Of a stretch of DNA of 64,000 bases, positions 23,162 through 30,863 are shown piece after piece. The stretch's first letter is position 1; each line of letters opens with the position of its first letter. This DNA is from Cellulomonas cellasea (GTDB lineage: Bacteria > Actinomycetota > Actinomycetes > Actinomycetales > Cellulomonadaceae), in assembly GCF_030372105.1 (NCBI RefSeq), contig NZ_JAUDBQ010000011.1, positions 62,001 to 126,000 on the forward strand. Reading direction: 5' to 3'. The translations under genes were made by a program, and so were the position numbers. A model generated the notes under the pieces. It was not told the origin of the DNA. It ran no database searches and saw only the letters and a list, made by a program, of their open reading frames with translations.

Positions 23162-25081
23162 ATGCGCACCCCCTCCCCCCACAGCGGCCCGGTGGCCCCC
23201 CGCGCCGCCGAGCGGCTCGCCCAGCAGCCGCTGCCGGCCAGCTCCATCCGCCTCGACCCCGACGGACACCTGGGCGCCTGGCAGCGCCTCAACGCCGCGG
23301 CGACCATCCCGCACTGCGTCGAGATGCTGGAGGACAGCGGCGCCCTCGACAACCTGCGGCGTGTGGTCGGCCGCGCCGACGGGCCGCATGTCGGCTACAA
23401 CTTCGCGGACTCCGACGTCTACAAGGTGCTCGAGGCGATCGGCTGGGAGATCGGCCGCACCGGGACGGCGGAGTGGGACGGCTTCCTCGACGCGACCCTC
23501 GAGCTGCTCGCCGCCGTGCAAGACGCCGACGGCTACCTCAACTCGTGGGTGCAGGGGACGCGTCCAGACGAGCGGTTCAGCGATCTGCGGTGGTCGCATG
23601 AGCTGTACTGCACGGGCCACCTGGTGCAGGCGGCCATCGCCCTGCACCGCGGCGCCGGGCGCACCGACTTCCTGGACCTGGCCCGGCGCGCGGCCGACCT
23701 CCTGGTGCGCCGCTTCGGTCCCGACGGGCAGATCGGGGTGTGCGGCCACCCGGAGATCGAGACCGCGCTCGTCGAGCTGTACCGCACCACGGCCCACGAC
23801 CCCTACCTGGACCTCGCCCGGCGCATGGTCGACGCGCGCGGCCAGGGCCTGCTGGGACCCGACCGGCTCGGCCCGCACTACTTCCAGGACCATGCCCCGG
23901 TGCGCGCCTCGCGCGAGGCGACCGGGCACGCGGTGCGCCAGGTGTACCTCAACGCCGGGGTGACGGACGTCTACACCGAGCAGGGCGACCCGAGCCTGCT
24001 GGGCGCCATGCGCGATCAGTGGGCCTCCGCCCATGAGCAGAAGATGCACCTCACCGGCGCCCTGGGGTCACGGCACTTCGACGAGTCCTTCGGCGACCCG
24101 TACGAGCTGCCGCCGGACCGCGCGTACGCGGAGACCTGCGCGGCCATCGGCGACGTGATGTGGGGCCACCGCATGCTGCTGGTGGAGGGCGGCTCGAGGC
24201 ACGCCGACGCGATGGAGCGCGCGCTGCTCAACGCGATCGCGGCCGCCGTCGGCGAGGACGGGCGCGCGTTCTTCTACTCGAACCCGCTGCACCTGCGCGC
24301 AGGGCACCGCGAGGAGGAGAACGCCCCATCGCGCCGCACCCCCTGGTACGCCTGCGCGTGCTGCCCGCCGAACATCGCGCGCCTTGTCGCGTCGCTGCAC
24401 GCCTACGTGAGCACCCGCGACGAGGACACGCTCTACGTGCACCTGCTCACCGCCGCCGAGATCGACCTCCCCCCGGGCCTGGGCCAGGGCACGCTGCGCG
24501 TCACGACCGACTACCCGGCGAGCGGCGTCGTCCACGTGGAGCTCGACGGGCGGCTCGCGGACGGCGCGGCGATCGCCCTGAGGACACCCGGTTGGGCCAC
24601 ACAGTGGAGCCTGGCCGTCGACGGGATCGAGGTGGGCGAGCCGGAGGTCCGCGACGGCTACGTCGTCGTGCGGGGCAGCGCATCGGCCCGGCTGCGGGTC
24701 GACCTCGAGCTGGCGATGGAGCCTCGGCTGGTGGCGGCCCACCCACGGGTCGACGCGGTGCGCGGCACGCGAGCGGTGCTGCGCGGGCCCGTCGTCTACT
24801 GCGTCGAGCAGGCCGACCATCCCGGCCAGGGCTCGATCGAGGACCTCGTCCTGCTGCCGGGCGCGGAGATCGGGGTGACGCCCGGGGCGCCGGGCTCGCT
24901 CCCGACGTTGCGCCTGGCAGCCGTCACCCGGCCTGCCGGCGATGCCGGGCTGTACGCCACGGCGCCTGCTGGGGAGCGGGACGTGGCGGCCTGCGAGTGG
25001 GTCGAGGCCACAGCGATCCCGTACGCGCGGTGGGGCAACCGGGAGCCGGGCCCGATGCGGGTGTGGCTCCCCCTGGCCTAG
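23162..25081 (+). CDS. GH127-type beta-L-arabinofuranosidase family protein
   Basis: A 639-residue cytoplasmic protein (no signal peptide) with the (alpha/alpha)6 catalytic domain of glycoside hydrolase family 127 and beta-sandwich modules behind it. The catalytic metal-thiolate set is visible: Glu324 and Cys326 in YAETCAAIG, and Cys400-Cys401 in CACCPPNIA, with spacing close to the characterised bifidobacterial enzyme. The family removes beta-L-arabinofuranosyl units from plant glycans and glycoproteins. The ATG was chosen for the AAGGAAG site upstream. The gene stands alone: no transporter or LacI gene is adjacent, although the promoter carries LacI-type operators. Its stop shares the CTAG tetranucleotide with the convergent regulator. 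Confidence 0.88.
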   Translation: MRTPSPHSGPVAPRAAERLAQQPLPASSIRLDPDGHLGAWQRLNAAATIPHCVEMLEDSGALDNLRRVVGRADGPHVGYNFADSDVYKVLEAIGWEIGRTGTAEWDGFLDATLELLAAVQDADGYLNSWVQGTRPDERFSDLRWSHELYCTGHLVQAAIALHRGAGRTDFLDLARRAADLLVRRFGPDGQIGVCGHPEIETALVELYRTTAHDPYLDLARRMVDARGQGLLGPDRLGPHYFQDHAPVRASREATGHAVRQVYLNAGVTDVYTEQGDPSLLGAMRDQWASAHEQKMHLTGALGSRHFDESFGDPYELPPDRAYAETCAAIGDVMWGHRMLLVEGGSRHADAMERALLNAIAAAVGEDGRAFFYSNPLHLRAGHREEENAPSRRTPWYACACCPPNIARLVASLHAYVSTRDEDTLYVHLLTAAEIDLPPGLGQGTLRVTTDYPASGVVHVELDGRLADGAAIALRTPGWATQWSLAVDGIEVGEPEVRDGYVVVRGSASARLRVDLELAMEPRLVAAHPRVDAVRGTRAVLRGPVVYCVEQADHPGQGSIEDLVLLPGAEIGVTPGAPGSLPTLRLAAVTRPAGDAGLYATAPAGERDVAACEWVEATAIPYARWGNREPGPMRVWLPLA

Positions 25082-25785
25082 GCCCCGTCCTCCTCGTTGC
25101 CGAGCTCGTTGAGGTAGTTGTAGATCGTGAACCGGGTGACCTGGAGCGCCTGGGCGGCGATCTCCACGCTCTCCTTGAGCAGGAAGAAGCCCCGGTCCTT
25201 GAGGTCGCTGACGACTGTGAGCTTGTGCTTCTTCTGCATGAGCTCGACGGGCACGCCGCAGGCGCCGATGGCCTCGGTCAGGAGGTGCTGGGCGAGCTCG
25301 TCGATGTCGCGGACGAAGTTCTCCGCGGGCGGCTCGGCCTGCGCCTCGCTGTCGGAGGCAGGGCTGGCGCCGGGGAGCATGGCCTCGGCGATCGCCTTGA
25401 CGGCCTGCCAGATCATGACGTCGGCGTTGACGCAGAGCGCGGCGACGGGCGTGTCGTTGCTGTCGCGGATGACGATGGTGGTCGAGCGCAGCACACGGCC
25501 GTCAGGCAGGCGCGTCTCGTAGCCGACGGTGGTCGCCAGGGTCCCCTCGGCGGCCTTGCGCAGCAGCATGTCGGTGGAGGGGCTCCCGACGCTGCGGCCG
25601 GTGACGTCCCCGGCGATGGCCACGATCGAGTTGGGCAGCCGGCGCAGGTCGTGCAGGACGACCTCGGCGTCGCCGGGCAGCGTGCCCGCCAGCGGCTCGA
25701 CGAGGGCCGAGAGCACCGCGAGCACGTGCTCCGCCTCGGGTGTCGAAGGTCCTGCGTCGGGTGCGGTTCGCTTTGTCATCCTCAT
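25078..25785 (-). CDS. YheO/DauR-type PAS-HTH transcriptional regulator
   Basis: A 235-residue regulator. Residues about 20-130 match the YheO-like PAS domain (EVVLHDLRRLPNSIVAIAGD, then VCVNADV-like ALCVNADVMIWQAV), and the last about 60 residues are a DauR-type helix-turn-helix (KDRGFFLLKESVEIAAQALQ, VTRFTIYNYLNEL). Relatives control amino-acid catabolic genes such as D-arginine catabolism. It is divergent from tnaA, and the intervening 180 bp hold repeated TTGA-N5-TCAA sites, so it is probably the regulator of the tryptophanase cluster and perhaps of itself. Two ATGs two codons apart are possible starts. Its 3' end overlaps the GH127 stop by two to three bases. Confidence 0.88.
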   Translation of the reverse strand: MRMTKRTAPDAGPSTPEAEHVLAVLSALVEPLAGTLPGDAEVVLHDLRRLPNSIVAIAGDVTGRSVGSPSTDMLLRKAAEGTLATTVGYETRLPDGRVLRSTTIVIRDSNDTPVAALCVNADVMIWQAVKAIAEAMLPGASPASDSEAQAEPPAENFVRDIDELAQHLLTEAIGACGVPVELMQKKHKLTVVSDLKDRGFFLLKESVEIAAQALQVTRFTIYNYLNELGNEEDGA

Positions 25786-25807
25786 GACCCTCTCAACTAT
25801 GTGAAGA

Positions 25808-25836
25808 CCATCATGACACGATGTTGATTAACTCAA
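25808..25836 (-). promoter_or_regulatory. possible promoter of the divergent regulator
   Basis: On the minus strand TTGAGT (25836-25831) is followed after 17-18 bp by TGATGG/GATGGT. The -35 overlaps operator 1, which would allow autoregulation. Confidence 0.35.
25824..25836. promoter_or_regulatory. tna operator 1, TTGA-N5-TCAA
   Basis: TTGA, spacer TTAAC, TCAA. First of four sites in 20-bp register. Confidence 0.65.
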
Positions 25837-25843
25837 ATGCCTG

Positions 25844-25856
25844 TTGAAGTCTTCAA
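25844..25856. promoter_or_regulatory. tna operator 2, TTGA-N5-TCAA, overlaps -35
   Basis: TTGAAGTCTTCAA is a perfect palindrome. Its left arm is also the -35 hexamer TTGAAG of the tnaA promoter. Confidence 0.7.
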
Positions 25857-25872
25857 AGGTTGCCGCTACGCT
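25844..25872 (+). promoter_or_regulatory. tnaA promoter
   Basis: TTGAAG (-35, 25844-25849), a 17-bp spacer and TACGCT (-10, 25867-25872) give a well-formed promoter. A start near 25879 falls just before operator 3, leaving an approximately 90-nt leader. Confidence 0.6.
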
Positions 25873-25883
25873 CCCGACAGGCG

Positions 25884-25896
25884 TTGAGGCTTTCAA
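25884..25896. promoter_or_regulatory. tna operator 3, TTGA-N5-TCAA
   Basis: TTGA, spacer GGCTT, TCAA, exactly 40 bp from operator 2 and just downstream of the likely transcription start. Confidence 0.65.
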
Positions 25897-25903
25897 CGAA
25901 GAG

Positions 25904-25916
25904 TTGAAGTTCTGAC
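25904..25916. promoter_or_regulatory. tna operator 4 (degenerate)
   Basis: TTGA, spacer AGTTC, TGAC: the left half is intact and the right half has two mismatches. It lies exactly 20 bp after operator 3. Confidence 0.4.
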
Positions 25917-25966
25917 GCACCTGGAGCCGGAGCCCCCCGCCCGGCTGCGACATGAGGAGAGGCGCC

Positions 25967-27343
25967 ATGCGGTACATGCCCGAGCCGTTCAAGATCAAGA
26001 TGGTCGAACCGATCAAGATGACCACCCGCGCAGAGCGCGAGGCCTTCATCCGGGACGCCCACTACAACGCGTTCTCGCTCTCGGCCGAGGACGTCTACAT
26101 CGACCTCCAGACGGACAGCGGCACGGGCTCCATGAGCGACTCCCAATGGGGCGCGATCATGCGGGGCGACGAGTCGTACTCCGGCGGCCGCAGCTACTAC
26201 CGGCTCATCGAGGCCGGCAAGGAGATCTTCGGCTACGACTACGTCCAGCCCGTCCACCAGGGCCGCGCTGCGGAGAAGGTCCTCTTCCCGCTGATCGTCA
26301 CGCCCGGCCAGTACGTCATCTCCAACATGTTCTTCGACACCACGCGGGCCCACGTCGGCCTCGCCGGCGGCCGCGCGATCGACTGCGTGTGCCCCGAGGG
26401 CCTCGACTCCGGCGCCTACTTCGACTTCAAGGGCAACATGGACGTGCCCCGCCTGCGGTCGCTGATCGCCGAGCACGGCGCGGAGAACATCGCCGCGATC
26501 GTCATGACGATCACCAACAACAGCGTCGGCGGCCAGCCCGTCTCGATGGCCAACATGCGCGAGACCGCCGCGCTGGCCAAGGAGCACGGCATCCTCGTCG
26601 TCATCGACGCGGCGCGGTACGCCGAGAACGCGTTCTTCATCAAGGAGCGCGAGGCCGAGTTCGCCGACGCCACGCCGCTGGAGATCACGCGCGAGATGTT
26701 CAGCCACGGCGACGTCTTCACCATGAGCGCCAAGAAGGACGCGCTGGTCAACATGGGCGGCATGCTCGCCGTGCGCGAGGACGGGCCGCTCGTCGACGCC
26801 ATCAAGACGCGCGTCATCTCCTTCGAGGGCTACCTCACCTACGGCGGGCTCGCGGGCCGCGACCTCGAGGCCATGACCACGGGCCTCTACGAGGGCCTGG
26901 ACTACGACTACCTGCGCTACCGCATCGGCCAGATGCAGTACCTCGGGGCGCGGCTCGAGGAGGCGGGCATCCCGTTCCAGAACCCCGTCGGCGGCCACGC
27001 CGTCTTCATCGACGCCGGCAAGCTCCTCCCGCACATCCCGTACGACGAGTTCCCCGGCCAGGCCCTCACCGTCGAGTTGTACATCGAGGCCGGCATCCGC
27101 GGCTGCGACATCGGCTCCTACATGATGGACAGGGACCCCGAGACGGGCGAGCAGCAGCGCGCGCCGTTCGAGTTCACCCGGCTGGCCATCCCGCGCCGCG
27201 TCTACACCCAGGCCCACCTCGACGTGGTCGCCGACGCCCTCATCGCCATCCGGGACCGCGCCGCCGGCATCAAGGGCTACCAGATCACCTGGGAGCCCAA
27301 GGTCCTGCGCCACTTCACCTCGCACCTCAAGCCGGTCGACTGA
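25967..27343 (+). CDS. tnaA: tryptophanase
   Basis: A 458-residue PLP-dependent beta-eliminating lyase that splits tryptophan to indole, pyruvate and ammonia. The PLP lysine is in [12 protein letters not shown] at about residue 257. Resemblance to E. coli TnaA is visible throughout: [44 protein letters not shown] and [13 protein letters not shown], the latter containing the tryptophanase-type His near the C-terminus. The tyrosine phenol-lyase Arg signature near the substrate pocket is not present ([10 protein letters not shown] here), which favours tryptophanase. GAGGAGAGG precedes the chosen ATG. Followed by a permease and RidA. No TnaC-like leader peptide is evident in the short leader. Confidence 0.9.
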   Translation: MRYMPEPFKIKMVEPIKMTTRAEREAFIRDAHYNAFSLSAEDVYIDLQTDSGTGSMSDSQWGAIMRGDESYSGGRSYYRLIEAGKEIFGYDYVQPVHQGRAAEKVLFPLIVTPGQYVISNMFFDTTRAHVGLAGGRAIDCVCPEGLDSGAYFDFKGNMDVPRLRSLIAEHGAENIAAIVMTITNNSVGGQPVSMANMRETAALAKEHGILVVIDAARYAENAFFIKEREAEFADATPLEITREMFSHGDVFTMSAKKDALVNMGGMLAVREDGPLVDAIKTRVISFEGYLTYGGLAGRDLEAMTTGLYEGLDYDYLRYRIGQMQYLGARLEEAGIPFQNPVGGHAVFIDAGKLLPHIPYDEFPGQALTVELYIEAGIRGCDIGSYMMDRDPETGEQQRAPFEFTRLAIPRRVYTQAHLDVVADALIAIRDRAAGIKGYQITWEPKVLRHFTSHLKPVD

Positions 27344-27375
27344 CCGCATCCCCCCACCACCGGACACCGGTGGCG

Positions 27376-27410
27376 GACGAGGGCCGTCGTCACGAGCGCC
27401 GGCCCTCGTC
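27376..27410 (+). terminator. hairpin between tnaA and the permease gene
   Basis: An 11-bp perfect stem (GACGAGGGCCG and complement) with a 13-nt loop. It probably reduces rather than abolishes read-through, since the permease has no obvious promoter of its own. Confidence 0.6.
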
Positions 27411-27453
27411 CTGGCCTCGGCCGCCTTTCAACGACGAAGGGACCTGAACGATC

Positions 27454-28899
27454 ATGAGCACAGAGGCACGCGAGGGAACGGCCAGCGCCGATCCGTCCGT
27501 CGCTCCGACCGGCGGTGAGGATGCCCCCACCACGGAGGGCGGCCTGCGGAGAGGGCTGAAGAACCGCCATATCCAGATGATCGCGCTGGGCGGCGCGATC
27601 GGCACCGGGCTGTTCTACGGCTCGGCGTCCAGCATCGGCATGGCCGGCCCGTCCATCACGCTGGCGTACCTGATCGGCGGCGCGGTGATCTTCCTGATCA
27701 TGCGCGCCCTCGGCGAGATGTCGTGGCACACCCCGGTCTCCGGGGCGTTCAGCCACTACGCCTTCACCAACTGGGGACGCTTCGCCGGGTTCTTCTCCGG
27801 CTGGAACTACTGGTTCAACTACATCGCCGTGAGCATGGCCGAGCTGGCCGTGGTGGGGATCTACGTCAACTTCTGGCTCCCCGACGTCCCGACCTGGGTG
27901 TCCGCCGCGATCTTCCTGCTGATCGTCACGTGCGTGAACCTGGTCAGCGTCAAGGCCTACGGCGAGTTCGAGTTCTGGTTCGCGATCGTCAAGGTCGTCG
28001 CGATCATCGCGATGATCGCCCTCGGCGCCGTGATCGTGTTCTTCGGCGTCGGCCAGACGAGCTCCACCGGGATCTCCAACCTCTGGGAGCACGGCGGCTA
28101 CTTCCCGAACGGCCTGTGGGGCATGGCCACCGCGCTCGTCGTGGTGATGTTCTCCTTCGGGGGCGTCGAGCTCATCGGCATCACCGCCGGCGAGGCGGAG
28201 AACCCGCGCCGCAGCATCCCCAAGGCGATCAACCAGGTTGTCTACCGGATCCTCATCTTCTACGTCGGCGCGATCCTCGTGATGCTCTGCATCTTCCCGT
28301 GGGACCAGATCGGCGAGGGCGGCAGCCCGTTCGTCATCATCTTCGACAACATCGGCATCGCGGGCGCCGCGGCGCTGCTCAACGTGGTGGTCCTCACCGC
28401 GGCGGTGTCCGCGTACAACAGCGGCCTCTACAGCAACGGGCGCATGCTCTACAGCCTCGCGCAGCAGGGCAACGCCCCGAAGTACCTGGGCAAGCTCAAC
28501 CGCAACGGCTCCCCGATGGCCGGGGTGCTGACCTCCTCGGCCGTCACCGCGCTGGCCGTGGTGCTCAACTTCCTGGTCCCCGGGAAGGTGTTCCTCTACA
28601 CGATGGCCGTCGCGCTCATCGCCGGCGTCTTCAACTGGACGATGGTCGTCATCACGCAGATGAAGTTCCGCAAGCGCATCGGCGCCGCCGAGGTCGAGAA
28701 GCTCGGCTTCAAGATGCCGTTCTACCCCGTGTCGAACTACATCGTGCTCGTGTTCCTGGCCGGGGTCGTCGTCCTCATGGCCTTCCTGCCGGACTTCCGG
28801 TACGCGCTGTACGTCGGCCCCGTCTGGGTCGGCATCCTGTACGTCGCCTTCCGGTTCAAGACGAGGTCCGAGCGCCGGCCCGCCCCCGTCGAGAGCTGA
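27454..28899 (+). CDS. amino-acid permease, APC superfamily (AAT family)
   Basis: A 481-residue membrane transporter with about twelve transmembrane helices. The family signature LKNRHIQMIALGGAIGTGLF opens the first helix, followed by GGAVIFLIMRALGEMSWHTP and GAFSHYAFTNWGRFAGF. The C-terminus is short and basic. The subgroup (AroP/PheP/GabP/AnsP) cannot be fixed from sequence alone, but its place between tnaA and ridA suggests tryptophan or another aromatic amino acid. A 40-residue hydrophilic N-terminal tail precedes the first helix. AAGGGA lies about 11 nt before the ATG. Confidence 0.88.
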   Translation: MSTEAREGTASADPSVAPTGGEDAPTTEGGLRRGLKNRHIQMIALGGAIGTGLFYGSASSIGMAGPSITLAYLIGGAVIFLIMRALGEMSWHTPVSGAFSHYAFTNWGRFAGFFSGWNYWFNYIAVSMAELAVVGIYVNFWLPDVPTWVSAAIFLLIVTCVNLVSVKAYGEFEFWFAIVKVVAIIAMIALGAVIVFFGVGQTSSTGISNLWEHGGYFPNGLWGMATALVVVMFSFGGVELIGITAGEAENPRRSIPKAINQVVYRILIFYVGAILVMLCIFPWDQIGEGGSPFVIIFDNIGIAGAAALLNVVVLTAAVSAYNSGLYSNGRMLYSLAQQGNAPKYLGKLNRNGSPMAGVLTSSAVTALAVVLNFLVPGKVFLYTMAVALIAGVFNWTMVVITQMKFRKRIGAAEVEKLGFKMPFYPVSNYIVLVFLAGVVVLMAFLPDFRYALYVGPVWVGILYVAFRFKTRSERRPAPVES

Positions 28900-28910
28900 C
28901 CGGCCGGGCG

Positions 28911-28938
28911 CCTCCGTCAGCGACGCCGCTGACGGGGG
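28911..28938 (+). terminator. hairpin between permease and RidA genes
   Basis: A 12-bp stem including one G-U pair around an ACGC loop follows the permease stop. It is a possible attenuator within the tna cluster. Confidence 0.55.
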
Positions 28939-29000
28939 CCGCCCACCCACCCTCACCGACGGACGTCGCCGCGCCCGCCGTCGAACCACCTGGAGCACCC

Positions 29001-29534
29001 ATGCCCACCACCACACCGCCTGCCGAGCCCGACGCCAGCGGCGCGCACTCGGCCCGGCTCGCCCGCCACGGCCTCGTCCTCCCCGTCGTCGCCTCGCCTG
29101 TCGCCGCCTACGAGCCCGCCGTCCGCTCCGGGGCCTGGGTCTGGACGTCAGGCCAACTGCCACTGGTCGACGGCCGGCTCGACGAGCGCGGCAAGGTGGG
29201 CGACGGCCCCGGCTGCGTCACCCCCGAGGCGGCCACGCTGCTGGCCCGGACGGCCGCCCTCAACGCGATCGCCGCCGCCGCCGCACAGGCCGGGGGCATC
29301 GACCGCATCCGGCGCGTGGTGAAGCTGGTGGGGTTCGTCGCGAGCGACCCGGGCTTCACCGGGCAGCCCGCAGTGGTCAACGGCGCCAGCGAGGTGCTGC
29401 ACGCCGTCTTCGGGGCCGCCGGGGCGCATGCGCGCAGCGCGGTCGGCGTGGCCGCGCTCCCCCTCGACGCCCCGGTCGAGATCGAGCTCGTCGTCGAGGT
29501 CGAGGCCGACGAGAGGGTCGTCACAGGCGGCTGA
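29001..29534 (+). CDS. RidA (YjgF/YER057c/UK114) family enamine/imine deaminase
   Basis: A 177-residue protein of the RidA fold, longer than the usual about 130 residues because of an N-terminal extension of roughly 30 residues. The fold core includes AYEPAVRSGAWVWTSGQLPL, ALNAIAAAAAQAGGIDRIRR, VVKLVGFVASDPGF and VGVAALPLDAPVEIELVVEV. The archetypal RidA deaminase Arg position is not clear, so the exact subgroup is uncertain. RidA proteins hydrolyse 2-aminoacrylate-type enamines, the intermediate released by PLP lyases such as tryptophanase, so the neighbourhood makes biochemical sense. The ATG follows TGGAG. Confidence 0.85.
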   Translation: MPTTTPPAEPDASGAHSARLARHGLVLPVVASPVAAYEPAVRSGAWVWTSGQLPLVDGRLDERGKVGDGPGCVTPEAATLLARTAALNAIAAAAAQAGGIDRIRRVVKLVGFVASDPGFTGQPAVVNGASEVLHAVFGAAGAHARSAVGVAALPLDAPVEIELVVEVEADERVVTGG

Positions 29535-29544
29535 GCCCGCCCGG

Positions 29545-29588
29545 GCCGGCGGCGGGAGGATGGGCGCACCCGTCCTCCCGCTGCCGGC
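29545..29588. terminator. strong bidirectional terminator
   Basis: A 20-bp stem with two G-U pairs and a CGCA tetraloop lies between the convergent ridA-like and RNA methyltransferase genes. Confidence 0.85.
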
Positions 29589-29594
29589 TGACGG

Positions 29595-30863
29595 CTAGCG
29601 GGTCAGAACCGCGACTGCCTCGACGTGGTGCGTCATCGGGAACAGGTCGAAAGCCCGCAGGCCGTCGAGCCGGTAGCCGTGCTCGGCGAAGTACGCCAGG
29701 TCGCGGGCCAGCGCGGCCGGGTCGCACGCGACGTAGACCACGCGCTCGGGCCGCAGCCCGGCGATGGCCTCGACGACCTTGCGCCCGGCGCCGACGCGCG
29801 GCGGGTCCAGGACGACGGCGTCGGCGTGCACGATGCTGCCCTCGGCGTCCTCGAGCATCACGCGGCCGACGTCGCCGGCGTGCAGCTCCACGTTCGACCT
29901 GTCATGCAGGTTGCGCCGCGCGTCCCGCAGCGCCTGCGGGTCGCCCTCGACGGCCACGACCGCCCCAGCGGGGCCGACCGCGTCGGACAGCGGAGCCGTG
30001 AACAGCCCGGCGCCCGCGTACAGGTCCAGCACCGTCCAGCCGTCCACGTCGCCCAGGCCGTCGAGCACCGCCTGCGCGAGCAGCGCCGGGGCCTCGCGGT
30101 GCACCTGCCAGAACCCGGAGGCCGCCACGCGGTACGTGTAGTCCTTCCCGGCGACATGCACGTTCTCGCGGACCGAGGTCCGCGCGTTCGGGCGCGCGTC
30201 GACCCGGCCGCGGCGCAGGTCGAAGGGCTCGCCGTCGACGAGCACCACCGGCGCGTCACCGCCCGCGGGTGCGACGACCTCGATGCGGGACCCGGCCTTC
30301 CAGGTCCGCTCGAACAGCCCGAGCTCCGCGATGGCCTCGTGCGCCAGCGGCATCGAGTCCAGCGCGTGCACGTCATGCGAGCGGAAGCCCGACATGCCCG
30401 CGCGGCCGCTGCCGTCCACCACCAGGTCGATGCGGGTGCGCCAGCCCAGGCCGCCGCGCTCCTCGTCGCCGGGGGCCGCCTCGACCTCCACCTCGCGCTC
30501 CAGGTGGGCGAGCCGCTGCAGCTGCTCGGCCAGCACCGCCGCCTTCCAGGCCCGCTGCCCGGCCAGCGACACATGCGCCAGCTCGCCGCCGCCCACACCG
30601 CCCGGTCCGGCCTCGGGCCACGCTGAGGGCACGCGGTCCGGCGAGGGCTCGAGGATCTCGACCGCGTCGGCCCGCCAGAACGAGGACTTCTCCCCCGTCT
30701 CCGTCAGGCGCGCGCGCACCCGCTCGCCGGGCAGCGTGTGCCGGACGAAGACGACCCGGCCCCCGCGGCCGTCCGCGTCGGCCCCGATCCGCGCGACGCA
30801 ATGGCCGCCATGGGCCACCGGGCCGATCTCGAGCTCGACCATGTCGCCGACGTCAGTAACCAC
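29595..30863 (-). CDS. TrmA/RumA-type SAM-dependent RNA (uracil-C5) methyltransferase
   Basis: A 422-residue enzyme with an N-terminal TRAM RNA-binding domain (MVELEIGPVAHGGHCVARIG) and a C-terminal class I methyltransferase (TVLDLYAGAGLFTAPLSDAV). The nucleophilic Cys is in VYVACDPAALARDL and the general-base Glu in HHVEAVAVL. The Fe-S cysteine cluster of RumA is absent. It methylates uridine-C5 in tRNA or rRNA by family knowledge; which one is unknown. The GTG start overlaps the stop of the upstream transporter gene by 11 bp, and AGGAAC precedes it, so the two are coupled. Confidence 0.88.
   Translation of the reverse strand: MVTDVGDMVELEIGPVAHGGHCVARIGADADGRGGRVVFVRHTLPGERVRARLTETGEKSSFWRADAVEILEPSPDRVPSAWPEAGPGGVGGGELAHVSLAGQRAWKAAVLAEQLQRLAHLEREVEVEAAPGDEERGGLGWRTRIDLVVDGSGRAGMSGFRSHDVHALDSMPLAHEAIAELGLFERTWKAGSRIEVVAPAGGDAPVVLVDGEPFDLRRGRVDARPNARTSVRENVHVAGKDYTYRVAASGFWQVHREAPALLAQAVLDGLGDVDGWTVLDLYAGAGLFTAPLSDAVGPAGAVVAVEGDPQALRDARRNLHDRSNVELHAGDVGRVMLEDAEGSIVHADAVVLDPPRVGAGRKVVEAIAGLRPERVVYVACDPAALARDLAYFAEHGYRLDGLRAFDLFPMTHHVEAVAVLTR

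Noticed and set aside
25967-27343. Tyrosine phenol-lyase instead of tryptophanase
   Set aside because: The segments around the active site and C-terminus ([24 protein letters not shown]) follow tryptophanase. The phenol-lyase Arg region is not matched. Only an enzyme assay would settle it.
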